Assembly: GCF_040869045.1 (NCBI RefSeq)
Contig: NC_090322.1
Coordinates: 82,855,675-82,919,674 of the forward strand
Length of the DNA: 64,000 nt
From: Eurosta solidaginis
Taxonomy: Eukaryota; Arthropoda; Insecta; Diptera; Tephritidae
Direction: 5' to 3'
The position numbers and the translations under genes were made by a program. A model generated the notes under the pieces. It saw only the letters and a program-made list of their open reading frames with translations, was not told the DNA's origin and ran no database searches. Positions 51,248 to 63,348 of the stretch are shown here, one piece after another (within the stretch, counting starts at the first letter, position 1; each line of letters starts with the position of its first letter).

Positions 51248-53542
51248 GGAGCCGTCGAGTAAACAAAACTAAATGGTTAAAAAAATTCGTACGCGGTATT
51301 TATCAGATTTAACTCTAGAACTAAAGGATATAGAACGAGAAACAACGTTTGAAACCCTTTAAAAACTTTTAATAACTATATCAAAAATTATTGTTTTGAA
51401 GCCAACAACTGCTGAGTGATCTACTCAAATTTGTTGAACGAAACGACTTAAGTATTCTAACCATGCTTAACCTTTAGGCCGGTAAGTTTATTTAGAAAAA
51501 CGCAATATGTAAGCTAACGAGGAAGGAGCCGTCGAGTAAACAAAACAAAATGGTTTAAAAAATTCGTACGCGGTATTTATCAGTTTTAACTCTAGAATTA
51601 AAGGATATATAACGAGAAACAACGTTTGAAACCCTTTAACAACTTTAAATAACTATATCAAAAATTGTTGTTCTGAAGCCAACAACTGCTGAGTGATCTA
51701 CTCAAATTTGTTGAACGAAACGACTTAAGTATTCTTACCATGCTTAACCTTTAGCCCGGTAAGTTTATTTAGAAAAACGCAATATGTAAGCTAACGAGGA
51801 AGGAGCCGTCGAGTTAACAAAACAAAATGGTTAAAAAAATTCGTACGCGGCATTTATCAGATTTAACTCGAGAATTAAAGGATATAGAACTAGAAACAAC
51901 GTTTGAAACCCTTTAAAAACTTTAAATAACTATATCAAAAATTATTGTTCTGAAGCCAACAACTGCTGAGTGATCTACTCAAATTTGTTGAACGAAACGA
52001 CTTAAGTATTCTAACCATGCTTAACCTTTAGGCCGGTAAGTTTATTTAGAAAAACGCAATATGTAGGCTACACGGGAATGGGGCGGTCGAGTAACCCTGT
52101 AAACTAACGAGGAAGGAGCCGTCGAGTAAACAAAACAAAATGGTTAAAAAAATTCGTACGCGGTATTTATCAGATTTAACTCTAGAATTAAAGGATATAG
52201 AACTAGAAACAACGTTTGAAACCCTTTAACAACTTTAAATAACTATATCAAAAATTGTTGTTCTGAAGCCAACAACTGCTGAGTGATCTACTCAAATTTG
52301 TTGAACGAAACGACTTAAGTATTCTAACCATGCTTAACCTTTAGGCCGGTAAGTTTATTTAGAAAAACGCAATATGTAAGCTAACGAGGAAAGTGCCGTC
52401 GAGTAAACAAAACAAAATGGTTTAAAAAATTCGTACGCGGTATTTATCAGTTTTAACTCTAGAATTAAAGGATATATAACGAGAAACAACGTTTGAAACC
52501 CTTTAACAACTTTAAATAACTATATCAAAAATTGTTGTTCTGAAGCCAACAACTGCAGAGTGATCTACTCAAATTTGTTGAACGAAACGACTTAAGTATT
52601 CTAACCATGCTTAACCTTTAGGCCGATAAGTTTATTTAGAAAAACGCAATATGTAAGCTAACGAGGAAGGAGCCGTCGAGTAAAGAAAACAAAATGGTTA
52701 AAAAAATTCGTACGCGGTATTTATCAGATTTAACTCTAGAACTAAAGGATATAGAACTAGAAACAACGTTTGAAACCCTTTAACAACTTTAAATAACTAT
52801 ATCAAAAATTGTTTTTCTGACGCCAACAACTGCTGAGTTTTCTGCTCTTATTTGTTAAAGGAAACGACTTAAGTATTCTTACCATGCTTAACCTTTAGGC
52901 CGGTAAGTTTATTTAGAAAAATGCAATATGTCAGCTAACGAGGAAGGAGCCGTCGAGTAAATAAAATAAAATGTTTAAAAAAATTGTTACGAGGTATTTA
53001 TCAGATTTAACTCGAGAATTAAAGGATATAGAACTAGAAACAACGTTTGAAACCCTTTAAAAACTTTAAATAACTATATCAAAAATTATTGTTCTGAAGC
53101 CAACAACTGCTGAGTGATCTACTCAAATTTGTTGAACGAAACGACTTAAGTATTCTAACCATGCTTAACCTTTAGGCCGGTAAGTTTATTTAGAAAAACG
53201 CAATATGTAGGCTACACGGGAATGGAGCGGTCGAGTAACCCTGTAAACTAACGAGGAAGGAGCCGTCGAGTAAACAAAACAAAATGGTTAAAAAAATTCG
53301 TACGCGGTATTTATCAGATTTATCTCTAGAATTAAAGGATATAGAACGAGAAACAACGGTTGAAACCCTTTAAAAACTTTTAATAACTATCTCAAAAATT
53401 ATTGTTCAGAAGCCAACAATTGCTGAGTGATCTACTCAAATTTGTTAAACGAAACGACTTAAGTATTCTAACCATGCTTAACCTTTAGGCCGGTAAGTTT
53501 ATTTAGAAAAACGCAATATGTAAGCTAACGAGGAAGGAGCCG
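51248..53542 (+). repeat. duplication block R, copy 1
   Basis: Matches 54645-56939 at a constant 3397 bp (TTGTTTTGAA 51391/54788, TTAGCCCGGT 51751/55148, GGGCGGTCGA 52081/55478, ATTGTTCAGA 53401/56798). Includes hybrid monomers near 52066 and 53205 and the variant GAGTTTTCTGCTCTTATT near 52836. Confidence 0.9.
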
Positions 53543-54644
53543 TCGAGTAAACAAAACAAAATGGTTTAAAAAATTCGTACGCGGTATTTATCAGATTTAA
53601 CTCTAGAATTAAAGGATATATAACGAGAAACAACGTTTGAAACCCTTTAACAACTTTAAATAACTATATCAAAAATTGTTGTTCTGAAGCCAACAACTGC
53701 TGAGTGATCTACTCAAATTTGTTGAACGAAACGACTTAAGTATTCTAACCATGCTTAACCTTTAGGCCGGTAAGTTTATTTAGAAAAACGCAATATGTAA
53801 GCTAACGAGGAAGGAGCCGTCGAGTAAAGAAAACAAAATGGTTAAAAAAATTCGTACGCGGTATTTATCAGATTTAACTCTAGAATTAAAGGATATAGAA
53901 CTAGAAACAACGTTTGAAACCCTTTAACAACTTTAAATAGCTATATCAAAAATTGTTTTTCTGAAGCCAACAACTGCTGAGTGATCTACTCTTATTTGTT
54001 AAAGGAAACGACTTAAGTATTCTTACCATGCTTAACCATTAGGCCGGTAAGTTTATTTAGAAAAACGCAATATGTAAGCTAACGAGGAAGGAGCCGTCGA
54101 GTAAAGAAAACAAAATGGTTAAAAAAATTCGTACGCGGTACTTATCAGATTTAACTCTAGAATTAAAGTATATAGAAGGAGAAACAACGTTTGAAACCCT
54201 TTAACAACTTTAAATAACTATATCAAAAATTGTTGTTCTGAAGCCAACAACTGCTGAGTGATCTACTAAAATTTGTTGAACGAAACGACTTAAGTATTCT
54301 TACCATGCTTAACCTTTAGGCCGGTAAGTTTATTTAGAAAAACGCAATATGTAAGCTAACGAGGAAGGAGCCGTCGAGTAAAGAAAACAAAATGGTTAAA
54401 AAAATTCGTACGCGGTATTTATCAGATTTAACTCTAGAATTAAAGGATATAGAACTAGAAACAACGTTTGAAACCCTTTAACAACTTTAAATAACTATAT
54501 CAAAAATTATTGTTCTGAAGCCAGCAACTGCAGAGTGATCTACTCAAATTTGTTGAACGAAACGACTTAAGTATTCTAACCATGCTTAACCTTTAGGCCG
54601 GTAAGTTTATTTAGAAAAACGCAATATGTAGGCTACACGGGAAT
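53543..54644 (+). repeat. duplication block P, copy 2
   Basis: Partner of 48172-49273. Near 54370-54450 the sequence reads GAGTAAAGAAAAC, GCGGTATTTATCAG and CTCTAG instead of the P version, while both sides (ATAGAAGGAG before, CCAGCAACTGCAGAG after) keep P markers. This is a conversion-like patch. Confidence 0.85.
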
Positions 54645-54680
54645 GGAGCCGTCGAGTAAACAAAACTAAATGGTTAAAAA
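54622..54680 (+). repeat. chimeric monomer at the P/R deletion junction
   Basis: GTAGGCTACACGGGAATGGA (block P end, type B) runs into GCCGTCGAGTAAAC and then AAAACTAAATGG (block R start, type A). In P the next bases are GCGGTCGAGTAATCCTG. The switch occurs within shared sequence around GGAGC. Confidence 0.85.
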
Positions 54681-56939
54681 AATTCGTACGCGGTATTTAT
54701 CAGATTTAACTCTAGAACGAAAGGATATAGAACGAGAAACAACGTTTGAAACCCTTTAAAAACTTTTAATAACTATATCAAAAATTATTGTTTTGAAGCC
54801 AACAACTGCTGAGTGATCTACTCAAATTTGTTGAACGAAACGACTTAAGTATTCTAACCATGCTTAACCTTTAGGCCGGTAAGTTTATTTAGAAAAACGC
54901 AATATGTAAGCTAACGAGGAAGGAGCCGTCGAGTAAACAAAACAAAATGGTTTAAAAAATTCGTACGCGGTATTTATCAGTTTTAACTCTAGAATTAAAG
55001 GATATATAACGAGAAACAACGTTTGAAACCCTTTAACAACTTTAAATAACTATATCAAAAATTGTTGTTCTGAAGCCAACAACTGCTGAGTGATCTACTC
55101 AAATTTGTTGAACGAAACGACTTAAGTATTCTTACCATGCTTAACCTTTAGCCCGGTAAGTTTATTTAGAAAAACGCAATATGTAAGCTAACGAGGAAGG
55201 AGCCGTCGAGTTAACAAAACAAAATGGTTAAAAAAATTCGTACGCGGCATTTATCAGATTTAACTCGAGAATTAAAGGATATAGAACTAGAAACAACGTT
55301 TGAAACCCTTTAAAAACTTTAAATAACTATATCAAAAATTATTGTTCTGAAGCCAACAACTGCTGAGTGATCTACTCAAATTTGTTGAACGAAACGACTT
55401 AAGTATTCTAACCATGCTTAACCTTTAGGCCGGTAAGTTTATTTAGAAAAACGCAATATGTAGGCTACACGGGAATGGGGCGGTCGAGTAACCCTGTAAA
55501 CTAACGAGGAAGGAGCCGTCGAGTAAACAAAACAAAATGGTTAAAAAAATTCGTACGCGGTATTTATCAGATTTAACTCTAGAATTAAAGGATATAGAAC
55601 TAGAAACAACGTTTGAAACCCTTTAACAACTTTAAATAACTATATCAAAAATTGTTGTTCTGAAGCCAACAACTGCTGAGTGATCTACTCAAATTTGTTG
55701 AACGAAACGACTTAAGTATTCTAACCATGCTTAACCTTTAGGCCGGTAAGTTTATTTAGAAAAACGCAATATGTAAGCTAACGAGGAAAGAGCCGTCGAG
55801 TAAACAAAACAAAATGGTTTAAAAAATTCGTACGCGGTATTTATCAGTTTTAACTCTAGAATTAAAGGATATATAACGAGAAACAACGTTTGAAACCCTT
55901 TAACAACTTTAAATAACTATATCAAAAATTGTTGTTCTGAAGCCAACAACTGCAGAGTGATCTACTCAAATTTGTTGAACGAAACGACTTAAGTATTCTA
56001 ACCATGCTTAACCTTTAGGCCGATAAGTTTATTTAGAAAAACGCAATATGTAAGCTAACGAGGAAGGAGCCGTCGAGTAAAGAAAACAAAATGGTTAAAA
56101 AAATTCGTACGCGGTATTTATCAGATTTAACTCTAGGACTAAAGGATATAGAACTAGAAACAACGTTTGAAACCCTTTAACAACTTTAAATAACTATATC
56201 AAAAATTGTTTTTCTGAAGCCAACAACTGCTGAGTTTTCTGCTCTTATTTGTTAAAGGAAACGACTTAAGTATTCTTACCATGCTTAACCTTTAGGCCGG
56301 TAAGTTTATTTAGAAAAATGCAATATGTCAGCTAACGAGGAAGGAGCCGTCGAGTAAATAAAATAAAATGTTTAAAAAAATTGTTACGAGGTATTTATCA
56401 GATTTAACTCGAGAATTAAAGGATATAGAACTAGAAACAACGTTTGAAACCCTTTAAAAACTTTAAATAACTATATCAAAAATTATTGTTCTGAAGCCAA
56501 CAACTGCTGAGTGATCTACTCAAATTTGTTGAACGAAACGACTTAAGTATTCTAACCATGCTTAACCTTTAGGCCGGTAAGTTTATTTAGAAAAACGCAA
56601 TATGTAGGCTACACGGGAATGGAGCGGTCGAGTAACCCTGTAAACTAACGAGGAAGGAGCCGTCGAGTAAACAAAACAAAATGGTTAAAAAAATTCGTAC
56701 GCGGTATTTATCAGATTTATCTCTAGAATTAAAGGATATAGAACGAGAAACAACGGTTGAAACCCTTTAAAAACTTTTAATAACTATCTCAAAAATTATT
56801 GTTCAGAAGCCAACAATTGCTGAGTGATCTACTCAAATTTGTTAAACGAAACGACTTAAGTATTCTAACCATGCTTAACCTTTAGGCCGGTAAGTTTATT
56901 TAGAAAAACGCAATATGTAAGCTAACGAGGAAGGAGCCG
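54645..56939 (+). repeat. duplication block R, copy 2
   Basis: Partner of 51248-53542, with few differences (AACGAAAGG near 54716 against AACTAAAGG; CTCTAGGACTAAAG near 56132 against CTCTAGAACTAAAG). It ends at GGAGCCGTGGAG, where R copy 1 continues as GGAGCCGTCGAG. Confidence 0.9.
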
Positions 56940-58763
56940 TGGAGTAAACAAAATAAAATGGTTAAAAAAATTCGTATGCGGTATTTATCAGTTTTAACTA
57001 TAGAATTAAAGGATATAGAACGAGAAACAAAGTTTGAAACCTTTTAAAAACTTTTAATAACTATATCAAAAATTATTGTTCTGAAGCCAACAACTGCTGA
57101 GTGATCTACTCAAATTTGTTGAACGAAATGACTTAAGTATTCTAACCATGCTTAACCTTTAGGCCGGTAAGTTTATTTAGAAAAACGCAATATGTAAGCT
57201 AACGAGGAATTAGCCGTCGAGTAAACAAAACAAAATGGTTAAAAAAATTCGTACGCGGTATTTATCAGATTTAACTCTAGAATTAAAGGATATAGAACTA
57301 GGAACAACGTTTGAAACCCTTTAAAAACTTGTAATAACTATATCAAAAATTATTGTTCTGAAGCCAACAACTGCTGAGTGATATACTCAAATTTGTTGAA
57401 CGAAACGACTTAGGTATTCTAACCATGCTTAACCTTTAGGCCGGTAAGTTTATTTAGAAAAACGCAATATGTAGGCTACACGGGAATGGAGCGGTCGAAT
57501 AACCCAAACGAATGGGTTAAAAAAATTCGTACGCAGTTTTTATCATATTTAGCTCTAAAATTAAAGGATATAGAACGCGAAACAACGTTTGAAACCCTTT
57601 AAAAAGTTGTAATAATTATACCAAAAATTATTGTTCTGAAGCTAACTACTGCTGCGACGTATGCGGTATTTATCAGTTTTAACTTTAGAATTGAAGGCCA
57701 TAGAACGAGAAACAACGTTTGAAACCCTTTCAAAACTTTTAATAAATATAACAAAAATTATTGTTCTGAAGCCAACAACTGCTGAGTGATCTACTCAAAT
57801 TTGTTAAACGAAATGACTTAAGTATTCTAACCATGCTTAACCTTTAGGCCGGTAAGTATATTTAGAAAAACGCAATATGTAAGCTAACGAGGAAGGAGCG
57901 GTCGAGTATCCCAAACGAATGGGTTACCAAAATTCGTACGCAGTTTTTATCATATTTAGCTCTAATATTAAAGGATATAGAACGAGAAACAAGGTATGAA
58001 ACCCTTTAAAAACTTTTAATAACTGAAGCTAACAACTGCTGAGTGATCTAAGGAAGGAGCGGTCGAGTAACCCAAACGAATGGCTTAAAACATTCGTACG
58101 CAGTTTTTATCATACTTAGCTCTCATATTAAAGGATATAGAACGAGAAACAACGTTTGAAACCCTTTAAAAACTTGTAGTAACTATATCAAAAATTATTT
58201 TTCTGAAGCGAACAACTGCTGAGTGAACTACTCAAATTTGTTTAGCAAAACGACTTAAGAATTCTAACCATGCTTAACCTTTAGGCCGGTAAGTATATTT
58301 AGAAAACGCAATATGTAAGCTAACGAGGAAGGAGCGGTCGAGTAACCCAAAGGAATGGGTTACAAAAATTCGTACGCAGTTTTTATCATATTTAGCTCTA
58401 ATATTAAAGGATATAGAACGAGAAACAATGTATGAAACCCTTTAAAAACTTTTAATAACTGAAGCTAACAACTGCTGAGTGATATAAGGAAGGAGCGGTC
58501 GAGTAACCCAAACGAATGGCTTAAAAAATTCGTACGCAGTTTTTATCATATTTAGCTCTCATATTAAAGGATATAGAACGAGAAACAACGTTTGAAACCC
58601 TTTAAAAACTTTTAATAACTATATCAAAAATTATTGTTCTGAAGCCAACAACTACTGAGTGATCTACTCAAATTTGTTGAACGAAATGACTTAAGTATTC
58701 TAACCATGCTTAACCTTTAGGCCGGTAAGTTTATTTAGAAAAACGCAATATGTAAGCTAACGA
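56940..58763 (+). repeat. mixed A/B/B'/C array
   Basis: Type A units, a B + B' module (57473-57770) and two C pairs (58030-58090 and 58480-58540). GGAATTAGCCGTCG at about 57205 is the first of three in this part (58764, 59449 follow). Several units have GGTTACAAAAATTCG or GGTTACCAAAATTCG instead of GGTTAAAAAAATTCG. Confidence 0.85.
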
Positions 58764-59448
58764 GGAATTAGCCGTCGAGTAAACAAAGCAAAATGGTTAA
58801 AAAAATTCGTACGCTGTATTTATCAGATTTAACTCTAGAATTAAAGGATATAGAACTAGGAACAACGTTTGAAACCCTTTAAAAACTTGTAATAACTATA
58901 TCAAAAATTATTGTTCTGAAGCCAACAACTGCTGAGTGATCTACTCAAATTTTTTGAACGAAACGACTTAGGTATTCTAACCATGCTTAACCTTTAGGCC
59001 GGTATGTTTATTTAGAAAAACGCAATATGTAGGCTACACGGGAATGGAGCGGTCGAATAACCCAAACGAATGGGTTAAAAAAATTGGTACGCAGTTTCTA
59101 TCATATTTAGCTCTAAAATTAAAGGATATAGAACGCGAAACAACGTTTGAAACCCTTTAAAAAGTTTTAATAACTATACCAAAAATTATTGTTCTGAAGC
59201 TAACTACTGCTGCGACGTATGCGGTATTTATCAGTTTTAACTTTAGAATTGAAGGCCATAGAACGAGAAACAACGTTTGAAACCCTTTCAAAACTTTTAA
59301 TAAATATAACAAAAATTATTGTTCTGAAGCCAACAACTGCTGAGTGATCTACTCAAATTTGTTAAACGAAATGACTTAAGTATTCTAACCATGCTTAACC
59401 TTTAGGCCGGTAAGTTTATTTAGAAAAACGCAATATATAAGCTAACGA
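58764..59448 (+). repeat. 685-bp higher-order unit, copy 1 (A-B-B')
   Basis: One type A (277), one type B (278) and one B' (130) add up to 685. ACGCTGTATT at 58811 and 59496 sets the offset. Shared rare changes include GGTATGTTTATTTAG and AAATTGGTACGCAGTTTCTA. Confidence 0.85.
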
Positions 59449-60133
59449 GGAATTAGCCGTCGAGTAAACAAAACAAAATGGTTAAAAAAATTCGTACGCT
59501 GTATTTATCAGATTTAACTCTAGAATTAAAGGATATAGAACTAGGAACAACGTTTGAAACCCTTTAAAAACTTGTAATAACTATATCAAAAATTATTGTT
59601 CTGAAGCCAACAACTGCTGAGTGATCTACTCAAATTTTTTGAACGAAACGACTTAGGTATTCTAACCATGCTTAACCTTTAGGCCGGTATGTTTATTTAG
59701 AAAAACGCAATATGTAGGCTACACGGGAATGGAGCGGTCGAATAACCCAAACGAATGGGTTAAAAAAATTGGTACGCAGTTTCTATCATATTTACCTCTA
59801 AAATTAGAGGATATAGAACGCGAAACAACGTTTGAAACCCTTTAAAAAGTTATAATAACTATACCAAAGATTATTGTTCTGAAGCTAACTACTGCTGCGA
59901 CGTATGCGGTATTTATCAGTTTTAACTTTAGAATTGAAGGACATAGAACGAGAAACAACGTTTGAAACCCTTTCAAAACTTTTAATAAATATAAAAAAAT
60001 TATTGTTCTGAAGCCAACAACTGCTGAGTGATCTACTCAAATTTGTTAAACGAAATGACTTAAGTATTCTAACCATGCTTAACCTTTAGGCCGGTAAGTT
60101 TATTTAGAAAAACGCAATATGTAAGCTAACGAG
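59449..60133 (+). repeat. 685-bp higher-order unit, copy 2
   Basis: Directly follows copy 1. Private changes: AATATATAAGC near 59434, TTTACCTCTAAAATTAGAGG near 59793 and ATAAAAAAATTATTG near 59992. The last, with neighbouring substitutions, opens a chance reverse-strand frame across 59885-60076 that I do not regard as a gene. Confidence 0.85.
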
Positions 60134-62031
60134 GAAGGAGCCGTCGAGTAAACAAAACAAAATGGTTAAAAAAATTCTTATGCGGTATATATCAGTTTTA
60201 ACTCTAGAATTAAAGGATATAGAACGAGAAAAAACGTTTCAAACCCTTTAAAAACTTGTAGTACCTATATCAAAAATTATTTTTCTGAAGCGAACAACTG
60301 CTGAGTGAACTACTCAAATTTGTTGAACAAAACGACTTAAGTATTCTAACCATGCTTAACCTTTAGGCCGGTAAGTATATTTAGAAAAACGCAATATGTA
60401 AGTTAACGAGGAAGGAGCGGTCGAGTAACCCAAACGAATGGGTTACAAAAATTCGTACGCAGTTTTTAACATATTTAGCTCTAATATTAAAGGATATAGA
60501 ACGAGAAACAACGTATGAAACCCTTTAAAAACTTTTAATAACTGAAGCTAACAACTGCTGAGTGATCTAAGGAAGGAGCGGTCGAGTAACCCAAACGAAT
60601 GGCTTAAAACTTTCGTACGCAGTTTTTATCATACTTAGCTCTCATATTAAAGGATATAGAACGAGAAACAACGTTTGAAACCCTTTAAAAACTTTTAATA
60701 ACTATATCAAAAATTACTGTTCTGAAGCCAACAACTGCTGAGTGATCTACTCAAATTTGTTAAACGAAACGACTTAAGTATTCTAACCATGCTTAACCTT
60801 TAGGCCGGTTAGTTTATTTAGAAAAACGCAATATGTAAGCTAGCGACGAAGGAGCCGTGGAATAAACAAAACAAAATGGTTAAAAAAAATTCGTATGCGG
60901 TATTTATCAGTTTTAACTCTAGAATTAAAGGATATAGAACCAGAAACAACGTTTGAAACCCTTTAAAAACTTTTAAAAACTACATCAAAAATTATTGTTC
61001 TGAAGCCAACAACTGCTGAGTGATCTACTCAAATTTGTTAAACGAAACGATTTAAGTATTCTAACCATGCTTAACCTTTAGGCCGGTAAGTTTATTTAGA
61101 AAAACGCAATATGTAAGCTAACGAAGAAGGAGCCGTCGAGTAAACAAAACAAAATGGTTAAAAAAATTCTTATGCGGTATATATCAGTTTTAACTGTAGG
61201 CTTAAAGGATATAGAACGAGAAAAAACGTTTGAAAACCTTTAAAAACTTGTAGTAACTATATCAAAAATTATTTTTCTGAAGCGAACAACTGCTGAGTGA
61301 ACTACTCAAATTTGTTGAGCAAAACGACTTAAAAACAAAACAAAATCGTTAAACAAATTGGTACGCGGTATTTATCAGATTTAACTCTAGAACTAAAGGA
61401 TATAGAACGAGAAACAACATTTGAAACCCTTTAAAAACTTTTAATAACTGAAGCTAACAACTGCTGAGTGATCTAAGGAAGGAGCGGTCGAGTAACCCAA
61501 ACGAATGGCTTAAAACTTTCGTACGCAGTTTTTATCATACTTAGCTCTCATATTAAAGGATATAGAACGAGAAACTACGTTTGAAACCCTTTAAAAACTT
61601 TTAATAACTATATCAAAAATTACTGTTCTGAAGCCAACAACTGCTGAGTGATCTACTCAAATTTGTTAAACGAGACGACTTAAGTATTCTAACCATGCTT
61701 AACCTTTAGGCCGGTTAGTTTATTTAGAAAAACGCAATATGTAAGCTAGCGACGAAGGAGCCGTGGAATAAACAAAACAAAATGGTTAAAAAAAATTCGT
61801 ATGCGGTATTTATCAGTTTTAACTCTAGAATTAAAGGATATAGAACCAGAAACAACGTTTGAAACCCTTTAAAGACTTTTAATAACTACATCAAAAATTA
61901 TTGTTCTGAAGCCAACAACTGCTGAGTGATCTACTCAAATTTGTTAAACGAAACGATTTAAGTATTCTAACCATGCTTAACCTTTAGGCCGGTAAGTTTA
62001 TTTAGAAAAACGCAATATGTAAGCTAACGAG
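60134..62031 (+). repeat. 1898-bp unit, copy 1, with internal 906-bp duplication
   Basis: AACGTTTC (60233/62131), ACTGTAGGCT (61193/63091) and AAAACGACTT (61321/63219) give a constant 1898 bp offset. Inside this unit, ACTGAAGCTA (60541/61447) and GGCCGGTTAG (60808/61714) recur 906 bp apart, so the 3' part (61447-62031) is a copy of 60541-61125. It holds C pairs and A units with GCTAGCGACGAAGGAG. Confidence 0.85.
61310..61370 (+). repeat. deleted monomer junction (also near 63208)
   Basis: TTGAGCAAAACGACTTA runs directly into AAAACAAAACAAAATCGTT, removing about 95 bp from TTAAGTATTC to the GTCGAGTAAAC region. The same join in the second 1898-bp copy shows that the deletion preceded that duplication. 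Confidence 0.85.
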
Positions 62032-63348
62032 GAAGGAGCCGTCGAGTAAACAAAACAAAATGGTTAAAAAAATTCTTATGCGGTATATATCAGTTTTAAC
62101 TCTAGAATTAAAGGATATAGAACGAGAAAAAACGTTTCAAACCCTTTAAAAACTTGTAGTACCTATATCAAAAATTATTTTTCTGAAGCGAACAACTGCT
62201 GAGTGAACTACTCAAATTTGTTGAACAAAACGACTTAAGTATTCTAACCATGCTTAACCTTTAGGCCGGTAAGTATATTTAGAAAAACGCAATATGTAAG
62301 CTAACGAGGAAGGAGCGGTCGAGTAACCCAAACGAATGGGTTACAAAAATTCGTACGCAGTTTTTAACATATTTAGCTCTAATATTAAAGGATATAGAAC
62401 GAGAAACAACGTATGAAACCCTTTAAAAACTTTTAATAACTGAAGCTAACAACTGCTGAGTGATCTAAGGAAGGAGCGGTCGAGTAACCCAAACGAATGG
62501 CTTAAAACTTTCGTACGCAGTTTTTATCATACTTAGCTCTCATATTAAAGGATATAGAACGAGAAACAACGTTTGAAACCCTTTAAAAACTTTTAATAAC
62601 TATATCAAAAATTACTGTTCTGAAGCCAACAACTGCGGAGTGATCTACCCAAATTTGTTAAACGAAACGACTTAAGTATTCTAACCATGCTTAACCTTTA
62701 GGCCGGTTAGTTTATTTAGAAAAACGCAATATGTAAGCTAGCGACGAAGGAGCCGTGGAATAAACAAAACAAAATGGTTAAAAAAAATTCGTATGCGGTA
62801 TTTATCAGTTTTAACTCTAGAATTAAAGGATATAGAACCAGAAACAACGTTTGAAACCCTTTAAAAACTTTTAATAACTACATCAAAAATTATTGTTCTG
62901 AAGCCAACAACTGCTGAGTGATCTACTCAAATTTGTTAAACGAAACGATTTAAGTATTCTAACCATGCTTAACCTTTAGGCCGGTAAGTTTATTTAGAAA
63001 AACGCAATATGTAAGCTAACGAAGAAGGAGCCGTCGAGTAAACAAAACAAAATGGTTAAAAAAATTCTTATGCGGTATATATCAGTTTTAACTGTAGGCT
63101 TAAAGGATATAGAACGAGAAAAACCGTTTGAAAACCTTTAAAAACTTGTAGTAACTATATCAAAAATTATTTTTCTGAAGCGAACAACTGCTGAGTGAAC
63201 TACTCAAATTTGTTGAGCAAAACGACTTAAAAACAAAACAAAATCGTTAAACAAATTGGTACGCGGTATTTATCAGATTTAACTCTAGAACTAAAGGATA
63301 TAGAACGAGAAACAACATTTGAAACCCTTTAAAAACTTTTAATAACTA
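62032..63348 (+). repeat. 1898-bp unit, copy 2 (partial)
   Basis: Colinear with 60134-61450. It diverges where copy 1 reads TTTTAATAACTGAAGC and this copy reads TTTTAATAACTATATC. Private changes include AACTGCGGAGTGATCTACCC near 62632. Confidence 0.85.

Noticed and set aside
59885..60076. Reverse-strand open frame of 63 codons
   Set aside because: Created by a B' short monomer next to a type A unit; not conserved in the 685-bp sister copy.
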